Assembly (NCBI GenBank): GCA_022605405.1
Contig: JABYQQ010000021.1
Location: forward strand, 558,001-622,000
Direction: 5' to 3'
DNA length: 64,000 nt
Source: Earliella scabrosa
Lineage: Eukaryota > Basidiomycota > Agaricomycetes > Polyporales > Polyporaceae
The notes below the pieces were generated by a model that was given only the letters and a program-made list of their open reading frames with translations, made no database searches and was not told the DNA's origin. Shown here piece after piece: positions 46,358 through 56,658 of the stretch (positions are counted from its first letter, which is position 1; every line of letters starts with the position of its first letter). Made by a program: the position numbers and the translations under genes.

Positions 46358-47729
46358 TTACCATGCGTGGTGACCACCGCTCACAACGATGCTAGTCGGT
46401 GTGAAAATGTCGTCAGAAACCCACAATTCGACAGGACGTGACACGCAACACAAGATGGATGTATACGCACTCGCTGCCGGTACAGAACGAGCTCGCGTCG
46501 CTTGCGAGCCAGGCCACCGCTCCCCGCAACTCTTCTGGGTTTCCGAGCCGCCCGAGCGGGTTGGTGGTAGACGCCTTCGCCAGATGGGCGGGATCCTGGA
46601 CCACGAATTGTACCATCCTGTAGAACCTAAGGGTCATATACCTCCCTGCTCGGCAGCAGCATCCACGAACCTGGTCCGGATGAACCCAGGGCTGATAGAG
46701 TTGACCCGGATGCGTTGTGAGCCCAGGTCGCAAGCCATGCTGCGAGCCAACTGGAGGATCCCCGACTTCGAGGAGTGGTATGCCACGCTGGGGAATTGGG
46801 GCTATGGCCAGTACAAGTGCAAAGGTCAGCATAGCTACAAGACCGCCGGAGCGAGCCCTACCTCCAGCGCGCAGCTCCCGCAGATGCTCCCGATCATGAT
46901 GATGCTCCCTCCGTTCTTGAATCGCGCCATCTGTCGGCCTGCTCCTTGCGCGCTGAACAAGACGCCTTTCAAATTGACGTCCATGGTCTGAACGACGGTC
47001 TGCGTGTCAGCGCTTGCGTTGTCTGCCAGGTCGCTCGTGCACCTGACCTCGTCAAAGTCCGCACCAGGGTAGTCGAGGGACGGCGCAAGGGGCTTGAGTA
47101 TCCCGGCTGCAGCAACGCACACGTCCATTCTGCCCTCTCGATCCCCTATCATCTGTCCGACCTTCCACATGCCCTCCTACCGATGCGGTATAGTCAACGC
47201 CGCGGCGTCCATCTCGCGATTGAGAGACAGCACTCTATCCACTCACTTGGTCACGTACGTCACCACACACGTACTCGAAGTGTCCTAGCCCCATGCGGTC
47301 GACAAGCTCGCGCACTTTGGACCAATCATCGCTGGGCTGTTTGACCACGTCGAGGCAGTACACGGACCGCGCACCCGCTTCGATGAGGGCCAGGGCGGAC
47401 TCGAGTCCGATGCCGCTGTTTGCACCCGTCACGAGCGCAACGCGGTCCGCGAGGGAGAACTCTTGCGTGAACAGTGTCGGGCCCGCTGGGACTGGTTATT
47501 TCAAGAATCAGATGAGTGCGTGAACATCGAAGGTACTTCGGGATGTACCTTTATCAGGAGACGCGGCGAGAGCCCTGGCGACTCCCACCGGAGCATTGAG
47601 GGCACTGGTGCTCATTGGAGCGCAAGTACGGTAGGCGATATTCATGCCTGTTGGCGATCCGCGTACTCTCTGAATCGACGGAACCCTGGCGCGGGTAGCG
47701 ATAGATCTGAGCGAAGACGAAGTAGACAT
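46358..47729 (-). CDS. Short-chain dehydrogenase/reductase 3, mitochondrial-type leader, Cys near catalytic site
   Basis: Seven exons (47729-47549, 47491-47247, 47176-47048, 46987-46862, 46801-46671, 46617-46471, 46391-46358) give 330 residues. It is the most diverged of the three. The leader (MSTSSSLRSIATRARVPSIQ) is long and basic. NAD(P)-binding TGANSGIG, active-site YHSSK, and an ending GGHHAW are present. As in copy 2, the GS(I)xG loop reads GSICGS, with cysteine at the usual serine position and one extra residue before the tyrosine; a neighbouring serine (CGSC) could substitute. Tandem arrangement and shared intron sites show descent from one ancestor with copies 1 and 2. Confidence 0.9.
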
Positions 47730-49062
47730 GGGGGAAAGGTCAGGAACGAGAGGAGGGAGAAGTTGAACGCAACTTAGACGTCGAGGTGACGCAGGACTAT
47801 ATGCGCACAGGGTAACGCTGGCCGCGGAGGCCCGGAGACCCGGAGACCAGCTTAGTGTGCAGGCTAGAGCATAGAGTTATGTCCTCGAGGCCCCATAGGT
47901 CCAACCATCGCTTATGAATGGAAGACAAGGACGTGTGGTGGTCGTGTTGACATTCTTGTCAGCGCAGTGCCCGACAAATGCGGCGAGCCTCGTGCACGTC
48001 CGATTGTGGGCATAGTTCACGGAGCACGAGGTGATCGGAGGTCTGTGCTTCTCGATGTTCGGGACTTGCAATGTGGGACGAATCAATTGGGACTGGCGAG
48101 CTTCCAGTGCTCCGGTTAGATCCCCCGCCGCCATTTTCCAGCTATCGTACTCACCATCAACACGGATATCGATTTGCGAGGAAGGGGTCGACGGCACGGT
48201 CAGTCGCTCCGTATCGAGAGGACCCGACTGGACATCTGACCTTCATTCTCGCTTCTTGCCTGGACGCAAAGCGACGAACCTCGTCTGACAAGGTCGATGA
48301 CCGTGAGGTTCTTCGTTCAATCTATCAGCCTTGGTGAGCGTGGTAACGGTAGAATCTGACATGCGCCGGCTCCTACAAGCTTGTGGGACTTGAGAAGAAC
48401 ACGAATGCATAGTTAGACAGCGCCCATACTTGGAACGGATGCGTGACCTCGCTCCGCACTCATAAGGTCCGGACGGATCGCACATGATACAACTGCACTA
48501 CTAGCAAAGCACAATGCCGGTTCTATGCGCAATGTAAAGCAGAAAAAGTCGGAGGGTGGACCGGAGACAGCAGAAGGACAAGGGGAGACTTGATGGCAGG
48601 TACATAGGGAGATGAATGAGGTGACGTACCGCTCTGGGTCCCAGACTGGACTCTGCATCCACGCCATCCGCTATAGCGAGCTTAGTTAAACAATAGGACT
48701 TGACTGTTATTCATCGTCAGTTCCGCTACCTCGAAGGACTTGTCCGTTAGTGTCCTCGCGTGTATGCATGTGGATGATTCGGAGAATCTGGCTGCATAAA
48801 AAGCCTGTTCATGCACCAGAGCAGCTGAGAGAGTAGATACAAAGACAAAGGGAGTTCGAAAGAGTGATGTCCTCCTCATGCGCGGTCGAGGAGTGGAGGA
48901 GGAGCATGCGCACCAACTGCGATGTGGGCTCGGAAGCGCCCGCAAGGGGGTGACATACATCACGTGCAATGTGACACCTCGCTCCAAGCGCCGGAAACAT
49001 GGGTTCCCTAACTTCCGTTCGGTTTGGGAGATGCTCACCTCAGGACTCGCAGGGAGGTCCTC
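47730..49062. other. Intergenic, no gene seen
   Basis: About 1.3 kb with short frames only. Promoters of the dehydrogenase (minus) and the BTB gene (plus) should lie at its ends. Confidence 0.5.
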
Positions 49063-50043
49063 ATGATGTCAGGAAGCACTGCGCAGACATCCACGAGCAG
49101 GAGGCGGAGCGACGCAGCGCTGATTCCTTCCAAGCGTGCTCGCTCGGCGGATACGCGACCAACTGTCATTCCCATACCCAGGGCCCCGCCTCCCTTCGAA
49201 TTCGACTCGGATGCCTCAGTCTCGGACGCTGGCCTCGTCCTTCGCACACCCGCCGGCACTCCTTTTGTGGTCTCCAAGCATTTGATCATAACCGTGTCAT
49301 CCGTTCTTGGGTCGGAAGTTGCTGCCAAAGAAGCTGCTCTCAAAGCCGAACGGAGACAGAATGTACGGGGCATCGTCCAGATCGCCGTTCCGGAGTCCGA
49401 CCAGGTACTCGACAACCTCCTGCGCTTCATCTACCCCATTGCGGACCCCGAGATCTTGGAGCTGAAGGATATTGCCGACGTTCTGCAAGCCGCGGTCAAG
49501 TACGAGATACGCGCGGTCGTCCAGACACTGACCAGGCTCCTGTGTTCTTCCCACTTCCTCGACCAGGACCTAATCCAAGTATACGACCTCGCGATCCGAT
49601 TTAACCTCAAGGATGCGCTCAACCTATGCCGGCGCGCTGTTCTCAAGCAGCCCGCGCGCTGGCCCAGTACTTCCACGCTTGGAGGGAACCTGAGGCTCGG
49701 ACACCTTCACCACCTCATCGCGTTCCATCGGAGCACCGCGTTCGCCGCCGTCTCTCTTCTCGAGGATCACACTCGGCTGCAACGAATCACATGGGACCGT
49801 GTCCCTGGCGGGAAGCCGCCGTGCGGCGGGAGCTGCTGGTGGCCTCTGTACGTCAACCGCGCCCAACCGATTCTGCAAGACGTGCCGACGAGCACCGTCA
49901 TCTGCGACCCCGCTTTCGTCGCGTCCATCGGGATGGGACTGTCGTGCGCGAATTGCAGGGAACGGCTGATCCATCTGCTGCTTCCTGGGTCGTTCATTGA
50001 TCAACTCAAGGCCGACATAGACCTGTTGCAAGATCGAGCGTGA
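49063..50043 (+). CDS. BTB/POZ-domain protein
   Basis: One uninterrupted exon of 326 residues, unusual in this intron-rich window. After a basic, disordered leader (RRRSDAALIPSKRARSAD) a BTB fold begins: GLVLRTPAGTPFVVSKHLI, then IVQIAVPESDQVLDNLLRFIYP and LEDIADVL-like helices read as LELKDIADVLQAAVKYEI. The C-terminal half contains a CxxC pair (SCANCRERLIHLL). Basidiomycetes have many such single BTB proteins of unknown role; known BTB domains mediate protein pairing and often cullin-3 ubiquitin ligase assembly. The leader carries a possible nuclear localisation signal. The ATG at 49063 is the first in frame. Confidence 0.82.
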   Translation: MMSGSTAQTSTSRRRSDAALIPSKRARSADTRPTVIPIPRAPPPFEFDSDASVSDAGLVLRTPAGTPFVVSKHLIITVSSVLGSEVAAKEAALKAERRQNVRGIVQIAVPESDQVLDNLLRFIYPIADPEILELKDIADVLQAAVKYEIRAVVQTLTRLLCSSHFLDQDLIQVYDLAIRFNLKDALNLCRRAVLKQPARWPSTSTLGGNLRLGHLHHLIAFHRSTAFAAVSLLEDHTRLQRITWDRVPGGKPPCGGSCWWPLYVNRAQPILQDVPTSTVICDPAFVASIGMGLSCANCRERLIHLLLPGSFIDQLKADIDLLQDRA

Positions 50044-50795
50044 ATTTCCATTCGCCAAGTCGTGAGTACCGTCATCTATACACTCATTTCGCGAATTTGA
50101 TTGATCGAGGGTCCTCTCAGCATAGCTTTTCTCATTTGAGACGTGCGCCGGAAGGAACGCCCGATGTTGGGGCCACGAACACTAGCCATTTTTTTGGTAT
50201 TCTACTTGCTCCAGCTCGCCGTACTACTGTAGTATTCAAAGTCCTAATCGTCGAGAGTCCGCGTCGATGCAACTGGAGACGTTCGGCCCACCGTGGTCCG
50301 CCATGATAAGACAACCGATCGGTCGAATTCACGGTCATGTTCTAACGGACGCCCCTGGCGACGTGGACCTGCCAGCGGACTGTGGTCAGACCTCCGTCAG
50401 ACGCGAAAAATAACATCACCAGCTCAGCTCAACGATGATTGGTCGTGCGCCTACCTCGGGCATTTTGCCGGGCGCTCCGACGCCCGTCCCTCCTCCTCAA
50501 GTTGGGCAAGTCACCTCGACTCGCAATCTTCAAAACATTTACTTTCGATCATCGCGCGCGAGGCCAAGCTGGTTTGGGATGCACTCCGACCCTGAACTCG
50601 GGGACTTCAGGTCGCTGTAGTACGCTTGGCGGCCCGCCCTTGGACACAGGTATATGATGTATGGTAGGTTCAAGCGCAGAGGGCTCATTCCTCTTCCTTT
50701 TTGCTGGGCTTTGTGCTGTTCGGTCTCTGTCTTTCATCGGTCCGACATACATTACGGGACTTCGTATCCTACTGTCAATACTGGGATACCCGGCC
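50044..50795. other. Intergenic, no gene seen
   Basis: No supported feature apart from the expected promoter of the second secreted-protein gene; a tatatgatgtatgg stretch near 50,651 may be its core element. Confidence 0.4.
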
Positions 50796-51498
50796 ATGCT
50801 CGCTTCCTCCATCTTCTCCCTGGTCGCTCTCCCGCTGTACGCGGCTGCGGCGGTCATCTCCAGGGCGGACAACTCCACCAGCACGTCGTCCGAGAAATTC
50901 GTGAACGCCGTGTTCGAGGAAGTGTCCGAGCGCCCGCTCCCCGTCAGTGCGCTCAGGACCAACGGCGATGCCGAGGTTAGTCTCCACCATTCAGCTTTCT
51001 CGTATGCAAACCCCGCCGACGCTGAGCGATACTTACGGCAGATGAGCGTCGCTAACGTCGGCGGCGTGTACATCTGCGACGGGACGGACTGGACGGGCAA
51101 GTGCGGCTACGCGGTGCAGCCTCTCGATACCTGCATCGTGCTCGGCTCGGACTGGAAGAAGAAGATCGCGAGCTTCGGGCCTGACCAGTGCACGATATGC
51201 CATGGTGTGTCCCGTCCCCCTCAATGGCGCACTTGGCAGACTGCTCACTCACTTTCGCACTCGCCCCGCGCGTAGCATACGCGTGAGTACCGTCAAACTC
51301 GAAATGCTAGATACTTTATGTCTTCACGATGGTTTGGGGTGCTGTTCATATAGGTCGAACCAGTGCTCGTTCTACCAGGGATGGTTCTGGATCTTCCAGT
51401 ACCCGGGCAGCGCGACCGGCGGGCGTAACGTGCCGAACAACGACTGGAGCAACCGCATCCAGTCGTTCAAGTGCTGGCGGTCGCCCGACTGTTACTGA
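50796..51498 (+). CDS. Small secreted protein, paralog 2
   Basis: Exons 50796-50975, 51042-51204, 51276-51282 and 51354-51498 encode 164 residues. A signal peptide (MLASSIFSLVALPLYAAAAV) precedes a serine- and charge-rich propeptide-like region. The core VYICDGTDWTGKCGYAVQPLDTC, FWIFQYPGSATGGRNVPNND and SFKCWRSPDCY matches paralog 1 position by position, including the cysteines. Exon 3 is again 7 bases (catacgc), bounded by good AG and GTGAGT sites, with 71-base introns on each side. The two genes enclose the tRNA, the dehydrogenase array and the BTB gene. Function unknown; export to the cell wall or medium is expected. Confidence 0.8.
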
Positions 51499-51901
51499 GT
51501 GCATGCACTTCAACGCCAACTGTTGGTCTGCGGGCTGGAGCTCGAGTAAAGAACTCGCGCGGTACGTTCACCACTTCAAGCCGAGCACGCGCTGCGATAT
51601 CTCATACCAATCCTTCAGCGACTGTGCAGCTATGAGTTCGAAAACTCATCCAGCATGCTTTGCGAGCCTAGTACCCACACTCCTTCATCCGATCTCGATC
51701 ACCTGGTCGTCTGACTCCGGAGACACAGCGTGCCCACTTCAAGACCGTCCAATACGATACTCCACTCCTTACTGACTACCAGTGTATCACACTCGCTTGT
51801 TACCTAATATCATACGTGCTCTCGCCGTCCCAGCTTCGCTTGGTCTACGTCCCTAGTAGGCAGCAGGGCGGTTGAACTTTGGTCACTGCCTCGCCGTCTC
51901 T
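51499..51901. other. Intergenic, no gene seen
   Basis: Convergent spacer between the secreted-protein gene and the cupin gene. Confidence 0.5.
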
Positions 51902-52477
51902 CTACTGCAGCGGCGTCCCCATCTCCTCGTCTTCCAACGTCTCCTTCCTACTCCCACCGGGCGGACACTCGATCAACAACTTCTTCCCCTCAAGCGGGTA
52001 CCGACAAACATCACGCTCCCACCGACTACCTCCAACGAGGTAGACCATCTCAGTACTTCCCGCGCGGAGCGTATGCGCACGCTCAACACCCGCCTTGAAG
52101 GCCAAGAAGTCCCCGTTCTTGACCGCCACCTCCTTCAGGACGCCCCCCTTTGCGCTTGCGTCCTCCGCAGCCTCAGGAGACGGCTCCCAGACGAGCACCG
52201 CGCCGCCCTCGCCCGCATCGAGGATGTACATCCACTCGTCGTCGTCGGTGTGCCAGTGCACGGGCGTGCACGCCGTGCCCGCGGGGAGGCGGTTGAGGTA
52301 CACGCCGATCTTGGTGAGCCCGGCGCCGTCCCCTAGGTTGTATTGGTAGTGGTGGCACGATGGCTGCACTTTGTGGATGCGGTGCTTCAGCGCAGAGGGA
52401 GGGAGGTCTGCTGTGTGGATGATGTACTCTGCGCTGCTGGGCGCGGTGGAGGTTGAGGATAGAGACGAAGCAGTCAT
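51902..52477 (-). CDS. Cupin-domain protein
   Basis: A single exon of 191 residues from the ATG at 52477. The first cupin motif TPVHWHTDDDEWMYILDAGEG supplies two histidines and a glutamate for metal binding, and the second, GDFLAFKAGVERAHTL, supplies the third histidine. This is a small, one-domain RmlC-like cupin; relatives include isomerases, dioxygenases and binding proteins, so the reaction cannot be fixed. There is no signal peptide. The C-terminal tail is charged (GGSRKETLEDEEM). An in-frame extension upstream lacks an ATG and is not used. Confidence 0.82.
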   Translation of the reverse strand: MTASSLSSTSTAPSSAEYIIHTADLPPSALKHRIHKVQPSCHHYQYNLGDGAGLTKIGVYLNRLPAGTACTPVHWHTDDDEWMYILDAGEGGAVLVWEPSPEAAEDASAKGGVLKEVAVKNGDFLAFKAGVERAHTLRAGSTEMVYLVGGSRWERDVCRYPLEGKKLLIECPPGGSRKETLEDEEMGTPLQ

Positions 52478-53032
52478 GATCGCGAGTAGCGTGTTTGTGA
52501 ATCTGTGGGTATCGGATGAGTAGAGTGCGTTGGGTACTGGGGTCTTATATGTCGTGCTCTGCACTGGTGACTAATGCGAGTCTGCTGACCATCGCGCCAT
52601 CGTCGTATCTCAGAAGGAAGTATTCCCTCCCTCGGTACCGACAGATTGAGCCAGTACTCCGTTCTATTCGTGCTTATTGATGCCAAACGAGGACGTAGTG
52701 GAGTCACCGGTGGTTCAACCTCGCAGCTATGCAGGCGACAACACATCATGTGACCGTATACGTATGTTCTCGCCTCGGCCAGTGACAGTAGGCCGAGCTT
52801 CGGACCCTTACTGACCGTGCAGTCATTGACCGCGTTACCACACCAACGCTTCCAAAGATGAATTAGGTCCGAATGCGTATACAACGTAGACGCCTACGGA
52901 AAGCAGTAAGTAAAGAGTGACTAGCCGAGACAACGAGCGGGATGTGATCAGGATGTAAGAGCGCGTCGGCGGGAATACCGCGCGAACGCCGAGTCACGAG
53001 CGAGCCAACGCGGGTGCGAATCACGCTGAGAC
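52478..53032. other. Intergenic, no gene seen
   Basis: Spacer with the cupin promoter on its left side; nothing else supported. Confidence 0.5.
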
Positions 53033-53772
53033 TTAGGCGTAGTGCAGGAAGTCGTTGAGGTTGGTGTAAGGGATGGTGTCGCCCGTCTTGGTCCAGGCGA
53101 GCTCCTTCTCCCAGCCCTGGTTGAGGATGACATCGACGCTGCTGCAGAGGACGTCAGATGGACAGTCCGCGTGAAGTATACGAGTCGCCACAGAGCGAGC
53201 TTACCTCGGCCAGGTACTGGTGCCGATGGACAGCAGCGCGCTGTAGATGAGGTCGATGAAGTTCTGCTTCGTGACGGGGCAGCCACCCTCCTGCCACGCG
53301 CAGTCGCCGACGATGTCGGCGTACACCTGCGAGCGAGGTTGTAGGTTAGCATGCAGAAGCGACGGATATGTGCGACTCGAGAGCTTACGTTGTAGTCGAG
53401 GTTAGGGAGGGACTGCGTGTCCTTGATGCCGTCGGGGTTCTTGCAAGACGCGGCGCCCGCAACGATGTGGGGGCCAATGAACTCGTAGGACACGAGAGCG
53501 GCAGCGACGCAGACCTTGTCGCTCCAGAGGTTGCCGCTGGCGACGACACCCGAGTTGTCGACGCACGCCTGGGCCTAAACGAGACCTGTTAGTTCGAACA
53601 CAAGACATCACAGTGCAACGACACGTACGAGGCGGTAGGCGAAAGGCTCAGTGTAGCCATACGCAAGGGTCTTCGCGCTGGCAGCGCACCACCCAGTCTG
53701 ACGAGACTCGAGGGATGCGGGAGCAGCGAAAGCCGCGGCAGCGAAGGCAAGGGGAGCGAGGGCGAACTTCAT
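53033..53772 (-). CDS. Small secreted protein of unknown function
   Basis: Four exons (53772-53629, 53574-53389, 53326-53205, 53141-53033) encode 186 residues. The signal peptide MKFALAPLAFAAAAFAAPAS ends in a likely cleavage site, followed by LESRQ, a kex-like processing region. Mature features are ACVDNSGVVASGNLWSDKVC, AASCKNPDGIKD, CAWQEGGCPVTKQNF and a C-terminal SVDVILNQGWEKELAW followed by TGDTIPYTNLNDFLHYA. Five or more cysteines suggest disulfides. I believe related secreted proteins occur in other polypores but cannot name a function. A TATA-like tataaaag is visible on the minus strand near 53,880. Confidence 0.78.
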
Positions 53773-54543
53773 GTTGATATGTGGACGTGAGAAGAAGAGC
53801 AAGTGGACTGAAGAGTCGAAGAAAGAGAAAGCGAAGACAGACGTCGACAACTGGGTTGCAAGACTGAGCACGATCAAGCTTTTATATGTGCCGGTAACCT
53901 GCGCAGGAGGTTAGAGATGACGAGATGCTGATTTGCTTCATCCCAGAGAGAAGTGCCGCACACCCCGGTGCCGTTGGGAGGCCGTGCCACCAGGGTTGCC
54001 AGACGAATTCGAAGATCAGCGTCGGAAGAGAGAGCCCGCAACTGACAGAGATGCGGCGGCGTTGTGCGCTATGAGATCATCTGTTCGGGCACAAGGCGGG
54101 CGGGTGTGACCGCCGGCACCGTTGCCGTCTAGCCCTGGTTCGTAGGATACGTTGCGAGAAAGCTCCGGACATGTGCATTGATCGTCGGGTATCCAAAACG
54201 CTATACGGGCTGTAAGCGAACAACGTGCGGAAGCACCGTTTGCTGGCATGAGGACTACCATGGGAGCACCGCCGGTGCTTCAAGTTGACCGGGTGGTATT
54301 GATGAACGAGGCTGCTTAGGTTGCAGGGTTCAAGCCCACAGACTTCAAGAGATTCCAGACGAGACAGAGGGAGCCGGCCTGTACAAATCGTGCGCACATG
54401 AAAGTTCAGGTAGACAGAGTACACATGGCACACTACTTTGAACTGAGCTGTGCTGGCCGTTCAGTATATACGTCACGTGATGGATCTCTAGCGAGACGCG
54501 TCAATAGGCACAAACAACGCGCTCTTTGCCTCCGCCCGCCACG
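53773..54543. other. Intergenic between divergent genes
   Basis: Separates the divergent secreted-protein and thymidylate synthase genes and should hold both promoters. No other feature seen. Confidence 0.5.
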
Positions 54544-55521
54544 ATGACCTTGCCCGACACCGTCCCGACGCGTGCGCACGACGAATATCAGTACCTCAAT
54601 CTCATTCGCGATGTAATTAACACAGGCGACGTCCGCCCGGATCGTACTGGCACCGGTACTCTCTCCATATTCGCCCCTCCCAATCTTCGTTTCTCTCTCG
54701 CCGACGCCACCCTACCTCTCCTCACGACAAAACGCACCTTCTTGCGAGGCATAGTCGAAGAGCTTCTTTGGTTTGTGCGCGGGTGCACAGACGCGAAACA
54801 GCTCTCCGCGAAGGGTGTCAAGATCTGGGATGGGAATGGGTCGAAGGAGTTCCTCGAAAAGCGTGGGTTGGGACACCGACGTGAGGGCGACCTCGGGCCC
54901 GTCTACGGCTTCCAGTGGAGGCATTTTGGCGCAAAATACGAGGACTGCGGCGCGGACTACACTGGACAGGGCGTCGATCAGCTGCAGGAGTGCATTCACA
55001 AGATCAAGAACGATCCCACAGATCGCCGTATTATCCTCAGCGCATGGAATCCAGCAGGTGCGTCCGCCACATCTCTGTTGCTCTTTCGTTCTCTGACGAC
55101 ATCTGCAGCCATCCCTGAGATGGCTCTCCCACCATGCCACATGATGTGCCAGTTCTACGTCCACCTCCCTCCCACCTCTGATCCCACTTCCAAGCCCAAG
55201 CTCTCCTGCCTCATGTACCAGCGCTCCGCTGATCTTGGGCTCGGGATCCCCTTCAACATCGCGTCCTACGCCCTCCTTACCCACATGGTCGCCCATGTCA
55301 CCGACACGGATGCGCACGAACTCATTATTCAGCTCGGGGACGCGCACGTCTACCGCGACCACGTCGACGCACTCCGCGTGCAGCTCGAACGCGAGCCGCG
55401 TCCGTTCCCGAAGCTCCGGTGGCTGCGAAAAGTGGAGAGCATTGACGACTTCAAGAGCGAGGATATTGTCGTGGAGGGGTATGATCCACACCCCAGTATC
55501 GCGATGAAGATGAGTGTTTGA
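54544..55521 (+). CDS. Thymidylate synthase
   Basis: Two exons, 54544-55057 and 55109-55521, give 308 residues, the usual length. The active-site cysteine is in [23 protein letters not shown] and [19 protein letters not shown] bind substrate and folate; [19 protein letters not shown] and [11 protein letters not shown] complete the site. The 51-base intron falls just before [11 protein letters not shown]. The enzyme makes dTMP from dUMP with methylene-tetrahydrofolate and acts in the nucleus and cytosol for DNA synthesis. The chosen ATG leaves a short [18 protein letters not shown] leader. Nothing is unusual, and it is a single copy here. Confidence 0.97.
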   Translation: MTLPDTVPTRAHDEYQYLNLIRDVINTGDVRPDRTGTGTLSIFAPPNLRFSLADATLPLLTTKRTFLRGIVEELLWFVRGCTDAKQLSAKGVKIWDGNGSKEFLEKRGLGHRREGDLGPVYGFQWRHFGAKYEDCGADYTGQGVDQLQECIHKIKNDPTDRRIILSAWNPAGASATSLLLFRSLTTSAAIPEMALPPCHMMCQFYVHLPPTSDPTSKPKLSCLMYQRSADLGLGIPFNIASYALLTHMVAHVTDTDAHELIIQLGDAHVYRDHVDALRVQLEREPRPFPKLRWLRKVESIDDFKSEDIVVEGYDPHPSIAMKMSV

Positions 55522-56658
55522 GTGTTTCCCGTGCTTGCTGGTCGCGTTGGCGTGGTTGATGCTGTATACATATCTAGACGTGTACCATGTTCCGCGGGCT
55601 TGTTGTACTTGTCGAAATGTATATGATCAGGCTGAGTCTCACACCTGATCGATGGTCCCCTCAAGACCGGATTTACCGTCTGACTGCCTCGGATCTTGAA
55701 GGCGGTAAACGTGGGTGTAGGCTACAGGTTAGCGTTCTTGACGTGGTCGAGGTATGGAACACTGAATGATATCAATAGGTCATCGTCATTCCCTTGATTC
55801 CAGTCCGTACTCATGAGGTATCTCCCTGCAGATTCAGTCGCAATACGAATCGACTGGTGATTTCGAACCGCACGGCCAAACACAGTCATAAATAGTGGGC
55901 GCCTCCATGGCTCAGACTGTAGGTCACCATTACAGTCTTGAACGTGATTAGTACTGACACTCTCTTCTGCCCAACACAGTCAATATTTGGATTACCGTCC
56001 TGCACTGCGAGATTCCATCATATCAAGCGTCAACTACGCAGTCTGTTGCGACTTCGATGTGCGCAACTTCGCGCTCACATGCATAGACCTTCCAACTTGA
56101 ACGCAGTATGCTACACATACGGCTGTCAATACTCAACAGTCAGATGTAATCCGGTGCATCTCAATGTTCCTGCCTACATGGCTATCCACCAGGCGTATTT
56201 CGAATTCTAGTGCTCAACAGGCCTCAACTCTGGTACTCACTTGACAATCATGCAATTATTGATGCGGCGCTCACTCAGGTGAACAACGACTGGAATCATA
56301 CTGCACAGCAAAGACATACTGATTCTGAATTGCTGCAACGCCTGGCTCTGATCGCAGCCGGTCCGGGTCCGCCTCTTAGACTCCTAGTTCGACACGGTCG
56401 TCAGATCAACCGCCCACGCCTACATGAGCGCTCCGAACGAGACCGCATCTGTCAGTGATCTGTCGTCCCCATACACTGCATCCACTACGGACAGGTAAGT
56501 ATAAGTCGCTCGCCCAGCACACTTCAACACCAGCATACATATATCTGCAGAAGCCGTGGACGTCGACGAAACGGCTGTACAAAACACATTCGGTGGGTTC
56601 AACTCCCATCATCTCTCCGACAACAACTGAGTACTGAACCCTCCAAACTGCAAGGGCG
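55522..56658. other. Intergenic, no gene seen
   Basis: About 1.1 kb. A spliced-looking short frame (ATG near 56,424, donor near 56,499, acceptor near 56,551) does not join to the HET frame and probably lies in its 5' leader. Confidence 0.45.

Noticed and set aside
56590..56620. gggttcaactccc T-arm-like sequence
   Set aside because: No D-arm or acceptor stem nearby; part of the HET gene leader.
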